Of a DNA stretch of 64,000 bases, positions 25,463 through 37,812 are shown piece after piece. The notes under the pieces were generated by a model. It had not been told where the DNA came from. It searched no databases and saw nothing but the letters and a program-made list of their open reading frames with translations. The stretch comes from Actinoplanes sp. TBRC 11911. Its GTDB lineage: Bacteria > Actinomycetota > Actinomycetes > Mycobacteriales > Micromonosporaceae. The position numbers and the translations under genes were made by a program. Numbering within the stretch: the stretch's first letter is position 1; each line of letters opens with the position of its first letter. The stretch is taken from positions 248,001 to 312,000 of the forward strand of contig NZ_JABBNC010000003.1 of assembly GCF_012933445.1 (NCBI RefSeq), written 5' to 3'.

Positions 25463-26071
25463 ATGCGAAGATCCGTCGAGATCGCCCCAGACGGCCCGAG
25501 ACCCCCGATCAGCCTCCGCCCGGTCCCGACGTGCGAGCCCCCGTTCGACGACGAGCTGGAGCCGACGGTCTGGGCGACCGCCCACCAGCTGACCCTCGAC
25601 TGGTCCACCCTGAGCCCGGTCGCCGCCCAGATAGCGCCACACCCGGCCGTCGACGCCGTTCCGGGTGCCGGGCCGCCTCCCCTGCGCCCCGCCGTCGCCG
25701 GCGCATCCGCCGAGGCCAAGCACGCCGTGGCCCGTTTCGTCCGCATGTGCGTCGAGGTCCTGAACGGCTACCGTCCCGCCGCCCACATGCGACGGCTCGC
25801 CGTCCCCACCGAGGCAGGGGCCGTCGTCGCCCAGATCATGGCGACCGCGCACCGGGTCACCGAAATGCGTCGCCGGATGCAGTCGCCGGCCAAACGGCCT
25901 TCCCAGCGCCCGCTCCCGGTCGCGTTGGTCCGCCTCCGCCTGTGCGAGCCACGCCCGGGGGCGGTCGAGGCCGCTTTCGCGCTGGTCCTCGGCGATCGCA
26001 CGTGGGCGATGGCGCTGCGCATGGAGGAGCACCAGCAATCGTGGTCGGCCACCACACTCCGCCTGGTCTGA
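25463..26071 (+). CDS. Rv3235 family protein
   Basis: 202 residues from ATG 25463. The Pro-rich start leads to a conserved domain (AVARFVRMCVEVLNGYRPAAHMRRL ... VRLRLCEPRPGAVEAAFALVLGDRTWAMALRMEE, shown in part) typical of the Rv3235/DUF6459 group found next to secA in actinobacteria. No known activity. Convergent with secA. Confidence 0.75.
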   Translation: MRRSVEIAPDGPRPPISLRPVPTCEPPFDDELEPTVWATAHQLTLDWSTLSPVAAQIAPHPAVDAVPGAGPPPLRPAVAGASAEAKHAVARFVRMCVEVLNGYRPAAHMRRLAVPTEAGAVVAQIMATAHRVTEMRRRMQSPAKRPSQRPLPVALVRLRLCEPRPGAVEAAFALVLGDRTWAMALRMEEHQQSWSATTLRLV

Positions 26072-26291
26072 GGCCAATCCGGACGCCCTCCCGAGACGAA
26101 TCCCCAGCGAGACCCCAGACCGTCACCCCAAGCCCCCGGGGCGTCCACCTGGTACCCCAGCCGGTGGGCGTCTCGGGCACTCATCGCACCTCTGAAGCCC
26201 GAAACGCATCGGGCGGAGGCCTCCTCGCGCGGGGGTCATGGTCTGACCGCCCGGCGTGAGGATTCCTCCGCCCGAAAGCTCCGCCGCTTAC

Positions 26292-26308
26292 CGCACGCAA
26301 AGCGTGCG
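26292..26308 (-). terminator. Hairpin behind secA
   Basis: A 7-bp stem (CGCACGC with GCGTGCG) and an AAA loop 17 nt after the secA stop. Confidence 0.5.
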
Positions 26309-26324
26309 TGGCGTTACGCCTCGA

Positions 26325-29252
<2,928 letters not shown>

Positions 29253-29427
29253 GGGTCAGCGCTCCCCTAGACAGTCTGCCGAACCATGGTAGGCGCCCTC
29301 TCTGGGAACCTGTGACCCCAGCCTCCGGTAATCCTCACAATCAGGACGAAACGGCACACGGAGTTCGCTGATAGCGCAGCGATTCGGGCACGATGGTGAC
29401 GAAATTTCTGGCGGGAGAGGGAGTGTC

Positions 29428-30564
29428 GTGGCACACGGGGAGATCAACGGGACCGGGGTACGCCTCCGCGCGTACCGGGCGGACGACGCCGAGGCGCTCG
29501 CCGAGGGCTACAACGACCCGGACAGCCAGCGGTTCATGTGGCCGCTGCCGTCCCCGTTCACCCTCGCACACGCCGAGCACTTCCTCGCCGAGCGGGTCAC
29601 CGCGGTCTTCGCGGAGGGCGGCGCGCTGTTCGCGATCGCCGATCCGGACACCGACGAGCTGCTCGGCGGCATCGGCTTCGACAAGGTCGTGCCGTCGCGC
29701 GGCCAGGCCGAGGTCGGCTATTGGGTCGGCCCCCAGCACCGCCGGCGCGGCGTCGCCACGGCGGCTCTGCGGGCGCTCAGCACCCACGCTCTCGGCCACG
29801 GCCTCGAACGCCTGGAGCTGCTCACGCACTGGGAAAATCCGGCGAGCCAGCGGGTCGCTCTCGCGGCGGGCTATCAGCGTGAGGGCGTACGCCGGAAGGT
29901 GTTACCCGGTCGCGACGGTGCCCGGGAGGACCTGGTGGCGTTCGTCCGGCTCGCCGACGACCCCGGTGACCCGATCGAGCGCCTGTTGCCCGATCTCCCG
30001 GGTGATGAACTCACCGACGGGGTGGTCAGCCTGCGCCCGCTCGGGCCGGGTGACGTCGAATTCTGGACCGAGCTGCACGAGCTGCCGGACGTGCTGGCCA
30101 CGAGCGTGCCCCCGGTCGCGCCGACGCCGGAGCAGATCCGCTGGCGCTGCGCCTCGTCCGAGGCGCGCTGGCTGGCCGGTGAGCGCGCCGACCTGGTCAT
30201 CACCGACGTGAAGACCGGCGAGCGGGCCGGCGAGATCGGGCTCTTCTACCAGGAGCCGGTCACCTCCCAGGCGATGATCGGCTACAGCATGCTGCCCCGG
30301 TTCCGGGGACAGGGCTATCCGACACGCGCGGCCCAGCTCGTGGCGCTGTGGGCGTTCGCGGAGACCGGCATCGCCCGCCTCATCGCGGGTGCGCTGCCGA
30401 CCAATCACGGCTCACAACGGGTGCTGGAGAAGGCCGGGTTCACCCGGGAGGCGTACCTGAAATCGCGTCTGCCCGGGCCCGGCGGTACTCGCGTGGATGA
30501 CGTGCAGTTCGTCCTGCTCGCCGAGGACCTCCTGCGCGAAGGCCCCCGGCTGGACGGTCGCTAG
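29428..30564 (+). CDS. Tandem GNAT acetyltransferase
   Basis: 378 residues made of two GNAT domains. Domain 1 (about 5-170) has GYWVGPQHRRRGVATAAL; domain 2 (about 190-370) has GYSMLPRFRGQGYPTRA. Both R/Q-x-x-G-x-G/A acetyl-CoA loops are present, so both may be active. They resemble the RimJ/RimL type, which acetylates protein N-termini or small amines. Starts at GTG with GGGAG upstream. Divergent from secA; its stop shares CTAG with that of the convergent hpf gene. Confidence 0.87.
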   Translation: MAHGEINGTGVRLRAYRADDAEALAEGYNDPDSQRFMWPLPSPFTLAHAEHFLAERVTAVFAEGGALFAIADPDTDELLGGIGFDKVVPSRGQAEVGYWVGPQHRRRGVATAALRALSTHALGHGLERLELLTHWENPASQRVALAAGYQREGVRRKVLPGRDGAREDLVAFVRLADDPGDPIERLLPDLPGDELTDGVVSLRPLGPGDVEFWTELHELPDVLATSVPPVAPTPEQIRWRCASSEARWLAGERADLVITDVKTGERAGEIGLFYQEPVTSQAMIGYSMLPRFRGQGYPTRAAQLVALWAFAETGIARLIAGALPTNHGSQRVLEKAGFTREAYLKSRLPGPGGTRVDDVQFVLLAEDLLREGPRLDGR

Positions 30565-31175
30565 GCGAGGCCGCCCAAGGACAGGATTCCGTAGTCGTAG
30601 CCGCGCCGCCGGTAGACGACGCTGGGCCGACCACTCTCCTTGTCGAGGAAGAGGTAGAAGTCGTGGCCGACGAGCTCCATCTGGAAGAGGGCGTCGTCGA
30701 CGGTCATCGGGTCGGCCGGATGTTCCTTTTCCCGCACGATCTGCCACGGCTGGTCGCCGTCGTGCTCCGCGAGGGCGACGGCGGTCGCGTCCTCGGCCGG
30801 CTCGGAAATGCTGAGGTCAGTGGGTAGGCCCGCGGTCGCGGCCGCTACCGATACGGGCGCGCGGCGCCCGCGGTGGACCCGGCGGCGGTCGGCCGATCGG
30901 CGCAACCTGCCGTCCAACTTCGTTATCGCGAAGTCCAGGGCTGCATAGAAGTCTTTCGCGCAGGCCTCGGCGCGTACGACGGGCCCTCGAGTCTTGACGG
31001 TGATCTCGACGCGCTGGCAGGTGTCCGACTGCCGCGGATTGCGTTCGTGGAACAGTTCGACGTCGGCCCGGATCAGCTTCTGGTCGTAACGCTCGACCTT
31101 GCTGAGTTTCTCGGCGACGTGCTCGCGATAGTGGTCGGGAACCTCTACGTTGCGGCCCTTGACGACAATGTCCAC
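30561..31175 (-). CDS. hpf: Ribosome hibernation-promoting factor, long form
   Basis: 204 residues: an S30AE domain at the N-terminus (MDIVVKGRNVEVPDHYREH, FYAALDFAITKLDGRLRR) and the C-terminal dimerisation domain (QMELVGHDFYLFLDKESGR, VVYRRRGYDYGIL). The long form joins two 70S ribosomes into an inactive 100S pair in stationary phase. Located between secA and comF as in M. tuberculosis (Rv3241c). Confidence 0.95.
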   Translation of the reverse strand: MDIVVKGRNVEVPDHYREHVAEKLSKVERYDQKLIRADVELFHERNPRQSDTCQRVEITVKTRGPVVRAEACAKDFYAALDFAITKLDGRLRRSADRRRVHRGRRAPVSVAAATAGLPTDLSISEPAEDATAVALAEHDGDQPWQIVREKEHPADPMTVDDALFQMELVGHDFYLFLDKESGRPSVVYRRRGYDYGILSLGGLA

Positions 31176-31477
31176 TCGTGACCTCCCCCAACGTTTTGTC
31201 CTTCGACGCCCTCAACGGGAGCCAGGGGCGCCGAATTTGTGACGCGGTGTGGCTGGTAGCGGTGACGCCGGTTACAAATTCACGCGGCGTGACCGATCGC
31301 GAATGAGACGACTCCTTTCCGGTGCGGCGGTAGCGGAGTAGTCCGCGCTCCCGGTGGGTTGGTAAGCCTTGCCGCTTACCCTCGTCACCAAGACGCTAAC
31401 GTGCCGATGCTCCCGCGTCACCCCTCGTTCGGGATACCGAATCCATGACGTTCAGCCCTTTTGGTACCCCTGGGGAG
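31176..31477. other. Promoter region of hpf
   Basis: About 300 bp without a gene, between the comF stop and the hpf start. It is expected to hold stress- or stringent-responsive promoters for hpf. I could not assign specific boxes with confidence. Confidence 0.4.
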
Positions 31478-32209
31478 TTACCCGCCGAAACCGCCGCGGG
31501 ACGATCTCCGCAATTGGGTCGCGGCCAGAGTTGCCGCACCGGCGACCTGCATCTTCGCCTCCCTGAGCCGACCCGTCACCGTGGCCAGGGTGGCCCCTGT
31601 GGTGACGATGTCGTCGACTACCACCAGCGTGCCTCTCGGCGACGCTCCGTGGCGGCGAAAGGCCCTGCGATGTGGCCGGATTCTCAGCGAACTCTCAGCG
31701 GCGGCGCGTCGCTCGGACGGGGTCAGCGACGCCGAGTCAGGCCGCGGCAACGCGCGCAGCGGCCTGGTCACGTCGGCGTCCCAGCCGGCCTCGCGCAGCC
31801 GGCGTACCGCGTGGGTCGCGAGGCGCAGCATGTGGTCGCCGTTGCGTTCCCGGGCGGCGGCCGCGGTAGACGGCACCGGGATCAGCAGGACCGGGGTGTC
31901 CCGCGGCGCGAGCCGGGCCACCGCGGTGGCCAGCAGCGTTCCCAACGGCTTGCCGAGCCGGTGCCGGCCCTTCTCCTTGTACGCCAGCAGGGCGCCCCGG
32001 AGCACGCCCCCGTAAGCGCCCACTGCCACGCACGGCGGAAAGCCCCGTGGCGGCGGCGAGGGGGCCGTGCGGAACGGCCGCAGCGTCTCCAGCACCGCGG
32101 CACAGGAACGGCACACGCCGTACGCCAACCGGACGCGCTCGTCCCCGCAACCGGCGCACGGCATCGGCAGCACCAAGTCGGCGAGATCGCCCAGAAGCGG
32201 CAGGCCCAC
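31478..32209 (-). CDS. ComF-family phosphoribosyltransferase-like protein
   Basis: 243 residues from GTG 32209, one base after the lpqB stop. An N-terminal zinc-finger-like CAGCG...CRSC part precedes a phosphoribosyltransferase domain with the PRPP loop VVVDDIVTTGATL. In naturally competent bacteria ComF helps DNA uptake; in actinobacteria its role is unclear and may be in nucleotide salvage. It is the last gene of the mtrA-mtrB-lpqB operon. Confidence 0.9.
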   Translation of the reverse strand: MGLPLLGDLADLVLPMPCAGCGDERVRLAYGVCRSCAAVLETLRPFRTAPSPPPRGFPPCVAVGAYGGVLRGALLAYKEKGRHRLGKPLGTLLATAVARLAPRDTPVLLIPVPSTAAAARERNGDHMLRLATHAVRRLREAGWDADVTRPLRALPRPDSASLTPSERRAAAESSLRIRPHRRAFRRHGASPRGTLVVVDDIVTTGATLATVTGRLREAKMQVAGAATLAATQLRRSSRGGFGG

Positions 32210-32210
32210 C

Positions 32211-34034
32211 TCAGAACAGGAAGAACGGGTCCGTGGTGCCGGCCCCGGCCTTCGCGCCCGGAGTCGGCTCGGCCAGGTCGTCGACGGTGACCTCCGACGG
32301 ATCGCCCACCACGTCCCAGGCACGGCCGCCGGCCTCGTACGACTCGGAGGCCGACGTGACCGACTGGGTGGGGTTGGCCGGGTAGGCCGTCAGGTAGGTC
32401 ACCTCGGTGGTGCCGATGTCGCTCAGCCCGAAGCTCCCCAGCTGCAGGGCGCCGTCCACGGTCACCTCGTGCACCGCGTACCGCCCGTCGCCGAAGGCGC
32501 CCGCCACGGCCAGGTACGCCTCGCCGCTCCACGCCACCGCGGTGACCCGGTTGAAGATCGGCGGTGACAGCAGCTGCGGAGAGCTCAGCCCCGGCGCGTC
32601 ACCGGTGTAGTCGATCATCGCGCGATAGAGCCGGCCGCCGGCCACCAGGGCCACCCGCTGGCCGTCCGGAGCGACCGACACGGCCGACACCTTGCCGAGC
32701 GTGCCCTGCCAGGCGACCCGTTGGGCGGCGTTGCCGTTCGCCCGGAAGCTGTACAGCTGTCCGTTCGCGGTGATCAGGCCGATGGCCTTGCCGGGATCGG
32801 CGTCCGGGGTGGTGGCCCAGATCGGGCGGCCGAGCGTGCCGGAGAGGCCGCCGACCGCCTTCAGGTCGCCGCGTTCGCCGAGTGCGGCGGTACCCACCCG
32901 CAGACGTGCGCCCGCGCCCGATCCGGTGATCACCGCGGCGTACGTGTGGGTGGCCGAGGCGCTCATGGCGGCGGCCGAGATGCCCTTGTTAGCCGCCGGC
33001 TTCAGCACTGGTACCGGTTCGGTGGCGTGCGGCGAGTCCTTCAGACGGCGGATCACACCGTTATAGATGGTGAACCGTTCCGGCTGATCGGCGAGCTGAT
33101 ACGACTTGTTGCTGGCCAGGTATTCGGTGTTGGTGAAGCTGAGCGGATCGCGGTTGCCGATCGTCAGCTCGAGCGTGGTCGGCTGCTGCGGACGAAGCGA
33201 CCACAGCACCTGGCTGACCAGCCGATTGAGCGTCTGCCCGTCGTTCGGCTGGATGCTCGGCGCCTTGAGACTTATCTGCAGGGTGCCGTCACGCATCGCC
33301 GGCACGTTCTCGGCGAGCGTCGTGTTCGACGGCAGCGACGCGACATCGTTGTGCAGCCAATCGGACGCACCGCCGGTCAGCCAGGTCAGCACCGCGGTCG
33401 GCTGCTGCTCGAGCGGCAAGCTCTTGGGCATGTACCGCACGTCGGGCACGAGCGAGGTGTAGGCCAGGTTCCAGAAGTAGATCGTGCGTTGCACGTAGTA
33501 GTCGCGCATGGCGGTGTCGCTCATCAGCAGCACCGGCGGCGCCGACAGGACGTACAGCCCCTGCTTGTCGGCGATGTGGTCGACCTTGAGCTCGTACAGC
33601 TCGGTCTCGGGCGTGGAATCGGACGGCGCGAAGACGCCGTCGCTGGACAGGGTGCCGATCTGCTGGACGCTCAGCTTCACCGTGCCCTTACCGTCGTACA
33701 GCGGTGTCTGGACCTCGCGAACGACCCGCACGCTGTCGGTGTCGGTCGGCTTGAAGCTGGCCGCCAGCTCGGGCGACATGAACGCCTTGACCCGTTCGAG
33801 AGCGGTGTCCGAGTCGCCGGCGGCAGCCTGCAGGTAGTTCTCGGCCAGCTGCGCCGGGCTGCTCGCGGACTCGCGCGTGGGCTGCGCCGGGGCGGGGTCG
33901 GCGCCACCGACCGGCACGCCTTCCGCCGGACCGGTCTTGACCACTGTCACGCTGGTGTCGTCGGGGATGCCGCAGCCGCCCGCGATCAGGACGGCGACCG
34001 ACGCGGCGACGAGTAACAGACGGCGGCGCATCAC
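32211..34034 (-). CDS. lpqB: Lipoprotein LpqB
   Basis: 607 residues. A lipoprotein signal (LLLVAASVAVLIAGGC; the lipobox A-G-G-C is slightly off consensus) is followed by a GerM-like domain (LTWLTGGASDWLHNDVAS) and a C-terminal beta-propeller-like LpqB domain. LpqB binds the extracellular part of MtrB and tunes its kinase activity. GTG 34034 overlaps the mtrB stop; ATG 34031 is the alternative start. Confidence 0.94.
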   Translation of the reverse strand: MMRRRLLLVAASVAVLIAGGCGIPDDTSVTVVKTGPAEGVPVGGADPAPAQPTRESASSPAQLAENYLQAAAGDSDTALERVKAFMSPELAASFKPTDTDSVRVVREVQTPLYDGKGTVKLSVQQIGTLSSDGVFAPSDSTPETELYELKVDHIADKQGLYVLSAPPVLLMSDTAMRDYYVQRTIYFWNLAYTSLVPDVRYMPKSLPLEQQPTAVLTWLTGGASDWLHNDVASLPSNTTLAENVPAMRDGTLQISLKAPSIQPNDGQTLNRLVSQVLWSLRPQQPTTLELTIGNRDPLSFTNTEYLASNKSYQLADQPERFTIYNGVIRRLKDSPHATEPVPVLKPAANKGISAAAMSASATHTYAAVITGSGAGARLRVGTAALGERGDLKAVGGLSGTLGRPIWATTPDADPGKAIGLITANGQLYSFRANGNAAQRVAWQGTLGKVSAVSVAPDGQRVALVAGGRLYRAMIDYTGDAPGLSSPQLLSPPIFNRVTAVAWSGEAYLAVAGAFGDGRYAVHEVTVDGALQLGSFGLSDIGTTEVTYLTAYPANPTQSVTSASESYEAGGRAWDVVGDPSEVTVDDLAEPTPGAKAGAGTTDPFFLF

Positions 34035-35749
34035 AACACCTCGGCTTTCGCGCCGCTGCTCGGTGCCGGGCCGGCGGACGGCTCGGTGGCCGGTGCCGGG
34101 GCGGGCAGGGCGAGCGGAGCGCGGTCGCGCGGGATCAGCGGCAGCGGTGCGGCCACCAGCCGGTCACCGGAGCGCACCGGCAGCGTCAGCCGGAACTGGG
34201 CGCCCTCGCCGGGCGCTCCCCACGCCTCCAGCCAGCCGCCGTGCAGCCGGGCGTCCTCGGCGCTGATGGACAGGCCCAGGCCCGTCCCGCCGGTCTGCCG
34301 CGCGCGCGACGGGTCGGCCCGCCAGAAGCGGTTGAACACCAGGCGTTCCTCACCCGGTTTCAGGCCGATGCCGTGGTCGCGCACGGTGACCGCGACGGCC
34401 GAGTCCTCACTCGCGAGGGTGACGACGACCGGGAGCGCCTCGCCGTGCTCGACCGCGTTGCCGACCAGATTCCGCAGGATGCGCTCGACCCGGCGCGGAT
34501 CCACCTCGGCGATCACCGGCGTATCCGGCAGTCGCAGCTCGATGGTCACGCCCACCCGCTCGGCCAGGCCGGCCAGCCGGTCGGCGACGCGTTCGCAGAT
34601 CGGCACCAGGTCAGTGTGCTCGGCGTCGAGCGCGGCGAACCCGGCGTCGAAGCGGCTGATCTCGAGCAGATCGGTCAGCAGGCTCTCGAACCGGTCCAGC
34701 TCGGCCTGCAGCAGCTCGGCGCTGCGCGCCACCGCCGGGTCGAAATCCTCGCGCTCCGAGAAGATCAGGTCGGCGGCCATCCGTACGGTGGTCAGCGGGG
34801 TACGCAGTTCGTGTGACACGTCCGAGGTGAAGCGGCGCTGGTTGCGCGACATCTCCTCGAGCCGCACGATCTGCCGCTGGAGGTTGGCGGCCATCTGGTT
34901 GAAGGCCGCCGCGAGCAGGGCCAGGTCGTCCTCGCCGTCGACCCGCATGCGCTGGTCGAGCAGGCCGGCCGAGAGGCGCTGGGCGGTGCGGGCGGCGACC
35001 CGGACCGGCGTCACCACCAGCCGGGTGACCAGGCCCGCCACCACGCCCAGCAGGATGACCAGGGCCAGCCCGGTGACCAGTACGGTGGTGCGGATCTGGT
35101 TGGCGGCGCTGTCCTCGGTGGTCAGCGGCACCATGTAATACAGCTCGACGTGTCCGAAACTGGTCGGCACCGGCGACCCGTACACCAGAAATTTGGTGTC
35201 CTCGCCGTCGAGCCGCGCGGTGCGGACCTGGTAGGCCTCCTTGCCGTCGGTGGAGACGGCCTTGACCAGGTCCGGGGTGATCAGCTGGTCGGTCGGCACG
35301 TCCGGCGAGGTGACCGGCTTGATGTCCGGGTGCTGCGCGGCGCGCATCGAGACGATCGACCCGCCGGACTCGGCCGGGTCGCCCTCGGAGAGCCGGTCGA
35401 CGGTCTGGTTGATGGTCAGCGGGAGCCGCGAGTCTTTGTCCGAGCGGTGCACGGTGAGCTGGTCGATCGCGTACGTGACCTTGTTGGCCATCGAGGCGGT
35501 GACCTCGGCCTGCGCCCGGCTCAGCAGGATCTTGGCGCTGCGCTCGGCGACGAAATACCCGAAGGCGCCGACCAGCAGGCTGGACGCGACCAGGGTCAGC
35601 GCGACGACCCGGAGCTGCAGCGAGCGGCGCCAGGCCCGGCGCGCCGGCTCGGACCAGGTCTCGAACCGGCGCATGCCCATGACCCAGTACCGCCGGGCCA
35701 CCCGGAGGGCGCGGCGGACGGGCATCGGTAGCCAGGCTGGAGCACGCAT
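34031..35749 (-). CDS. mtrB: Sensor histidine kinase MtrB
   Basis: 572 residues: membrane helices at ~46-68 and ~222-242 around an extracellular sensor domain, a HAMP domain, a HisKA box with phosphorylated His313 (FTSDVSHELRTPLTTV), and the ATP-binding N-box (ILRNLVGNAVEHG) and G-box (DHGIGL, GTGLGLSI). MtrB controls MtrA in cell-wall homeostasis and division. The C-terminus ends in a Pro/Ala-rich tail. Confidence 0.96.
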   Translation of the reverse strand: MRAPAWLPMPVRRALRVARRYWVMGMRRFETWSEPARRAWRRSLQLRVVALTLVASSLLVGAFGYFVAERSAKILLSRAQAEVTASMANKVTYAIDQLTVHRSDKDSRLPLTINQTVDRLSEGDPAESGGSIVSMRAAQHPDIKPVTSPDVPTDQLITPDLVKAVSTDGKEAYQVRTARLDGEDTKFLVYGSPVPTSFGHVELYYMVPLTTEDSAANQIRTTVLVTGLALVILLGVVAGLVTRLVVTPVRVAARTAQRLSAGLLDQRMRVDGEDDLALLAAAFNQMAANLQRQIVRLEEMSRNQRRFTSDVSHELRTPLTTVRMAADLIFSEREDFDPAVARSAELLQAELDRFESLLTDLLEISRFDAGFAALDAEHTDLVPICERVADRLAGLAERVGVTIELRLPDTPVIAEVDPRRVERILRNLVGNAVEHGEALPVVVTLASEDSAVAVTVRDHGIGLKPGEERLVFNRFWRADPSRARQTGGTGLGLSISAEDARLHGGWLEAWGAPGEGAQFRLTLPVRSGDRLVAAPLPLIPRDRAPLALPAPAPATEPSAGPAPSSGAKAEVL

Positions 35750-35779
35750 TCTGGCGGCAACCTTAGCCGCTCGGGGCGA

Positions 35780-36469
35780 CTATCCGGTCCCGGCCTTGTA
35801 GCCGACTCCGCGCACGGTAAGGATGATCTCGGGCCGTTCCGGATCCGGCTCGATCTTCGCGCGCAGTCGCTGGACGTGCACGTTGACCAGTCGCGTGTCG
35901 GCCGCGTGCCGGTAACCCCAGACCTGTTCCAGTAACACCTCGCGGGTGAACACCTGGCGGGGCTTGCGGGCGAGGGCGACCAGCAGGTCGAACTCCAGCG
36001 GGGTCAGCTTCACCTCGTCGCCGTCGCGGGACACGGTGTGCGCCGGGACGTCGATCGTGATCTGGTTGCCGGGCGGGCCGATGGTCAGCATCTCCGGCGC
36101 GGCGTCCTCACCCCGGCGCAGGCGGGCGCGCATCCGCGCCACCAGTTCCTTGGGCTTGAACGGCTTCACCACGTAGTCGTCGGCGCCCGACTCCAGCCCC
36201 AGCACCACGTCGACGGTGTCACTCTTGGCGGTGAGCATGACGATCGGGATGCCGGACTCGGCGCGGATGGCGCGAGCCACGTCGATGCCACTCATTCCGG
36301 GCAGCATCAGATCGAGCAGAACGATGTCCGGGCGGCTTTCCCGGAATGCGGCAAGGGCACGCTCGCCGTCGGCGACGAACGAGGGCAGGAATCCCTCACT
36401 GCGCAGCACGATGCCGAGCATTTCGGCCAACGCTGGATCGTCATCGACGACAAGTACCCGGGCTCTCAT
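35780..36469 (-). CDS. mtrA: Response regulator MtrA
   Basis: 229 residues from ATG 36469, where the receiver domain begins (MRARVLVVDDDPALAEML). D53 in LLDLMLPGMSG is the phosphoacceptor, with D10/D11 as metal ligands. A C-terminal OmpR-type winged helix follows (TPLEFDLLVALARKPRQVF). MtrA directs cell-wall and division genes. First gene of mtrA-mtrB-lpqB-comF. Confidence 0.97.
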   Translation of the reverse strand: MRARVLVVDDDPALAEMLGIVLRSEGFLPSFVADGERALAAFRESRPDIVLLDLMLPGMSGIDVARAIRAESGIPIVMLTAKSDTVDVVLGLESGADDYVVKPFKPKELVARMRARLRRGEDAAPEMLTIGPPGNQITIDVPAHTVSRDGDEVKLTPLEFDLLVALARKPRQVFTREVLLEQVWGYRHAADTRLVNVHVQRLRAKIEPDPERPEIILTVRGVGYKAGTG

Positions 36470-36534
36470 GCGGTCCAATATTGCACTGTCCTCCCGAACC
36501 CCGCGTACCCCGGGGGCGATCTTGCCCACGCAGC

Positions 36535-37809
36535 CTACGCGAAGAGCGAGCGTCCCCAGAAGTCATCGGGCCCGGAAACTCCCGCTGGACAGGCGAAAAG
36601 CGCGCTCGATACGTGCCGGATGTACTCGTTCAGGGCATCATGGCGAGCCAGATTCATCTGTATCGGAACGAATCCCGTACGGACATCCCGCTGGTACGCG
36701 ATGAAGAAAAGGCCCGCATTCAGCCGGCCCAAACCGTCCGATCCGTCGACGAAGTTGTAGCCGCGGCGCAACAGCCGGGCGCCGTTGTTCGTCGTCGGAT
36801 GGGCGAGCCGGATGTGCGCGTCGTCCTTCACCAACGGATCGCCCTCGCCGTTGCGGGACACCAGGTCGATCTCGTCGAACTCCTTGGCCTGGCCCATCGC
36901 GGCGCCCTCGCCCTTGGTGCGGCCGAAGATGTCCTCCTGCTCGCCGAGCGAGGTGCGGTCCCAGGACTCGATCAGCATCCGGATCTTGCGGGTGACCATG
37001 TACGCCCCGCCGGTCATCCACTCCGGCCCGTCGCCCGGCTGCACCCACAGGTTCTGTTTGAGCAGGTCGGTCTCCTCCGCCTTGAGGTTGGCGGTGCCGT
37101 CCTTGAAGCCGAACAGATTGCGCGGCGTGGCCTGGGCGGTGGAGGTCGATGACGTACGCCCGAATCCCAGTTGCGACCACCGCACGCTCACCACGCCGAC
37201 GCCGAGACGCGCGAGGTTGCGGATCGCGTGCACGGCCACCTGCGGATCGTTGGCGCACGCCTGCACGCAGATGTCGCCGCCGGAGATGCCCGGGTCGATG
37301 GTGTCGCCCGGGAAGTGCGGCAGGTCGGCGAGCGCGGCCGGTTTGCGGCTCGCCAGCCCGAAGCGATCCTTGCCGCTCGCGTCCCGGAACAGTGTCGGTC
37401 CGAACCCGATGGTCAGGGTCAGCCCGGACGGCGGCAGGCCGATCGCCTCGCCGGTGTCGTCCGGCGGCGCTTCCAGGATGCCCTCGGTCGCCCCGATCTC
37501 CCCGGCGTCCTGGCCGGCCGTCATCCGGGCGGCCGCGGCGGTCCAGTCCTTGAGCATCCGGACCAGTTGGGCGCGGTCCTTGGTCAGCACGTCGAAGGCG
37601 ACGAAGTGCAGCCGGTCCTGGGCGGGCGTGATGATGCCCGCCTGGGCACCGCCGTAGAAACCGACCGCCCCGGAGGCGTCGGCGGCGACCGTTTGCGGCT
37701 CGTCCTCGCGGATCAGAGCAGCACCCACTCCGGCGGCGCCGGCGATCCCGGCCACGCCGACGCCGGCGAGCGCGATGGCTCGCCGGCGTGACAACGACTT
37801 TTCTGTCAT
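36535..37809 (-). CDS. efeB: Deferrochelatase/Dyp-type peroxidase EfeB
   Basis: 424 residues. A twin-arginine signal (SLSRRRAIALAGVGVAG) sends the folded haem protein across the membrane. The Dyp motif GFKDGTAN (G-x-x-D-G) is present. EfeB oxidises ferrous iron or haem outside the cell to feed the EfeUO uptake system. It starts 3 bp after the efeO stop. Confidence 0.94.
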   Translation of the reverse strand: MTEKSLSRRRAIALAGVGVAGIAGAAGVGAALIREDEPQTVAADASGAVGFYGGAQAGIITPAQDRLHFVAFDVLTKDRAQLVRMLKDWTAAAARMTAGQDAGEIGATEGILEAPPDDTGEAIGLPPSGLTLTIGFGPTLFRDASGKDRFGLASRKPAALADLPHFPGDTIDPGISGGDICVQACANDPQVAVHAIRNLARLGVGVVSVRWSQLGFGRTSSTSTAQATPRNLFGFKDGTANLKAEETDLLKQNLWVQPGDGPEWMTGGAYMVTRKIRMLIESWDRTSLGEQEDIFGRTKGEGAAMGQAKEFDEIDLVSRNGEGDPLVKDDAHIRLAHPTTNNGARLLRRGYNFVDGSDGLGRLNAGLFFIAYQRDVRTGFVPIQMNLARHDALNEYIRHVSSALFACPAGVSGPDDFWGRSLFA

Positions 37810-37812
37810 GTC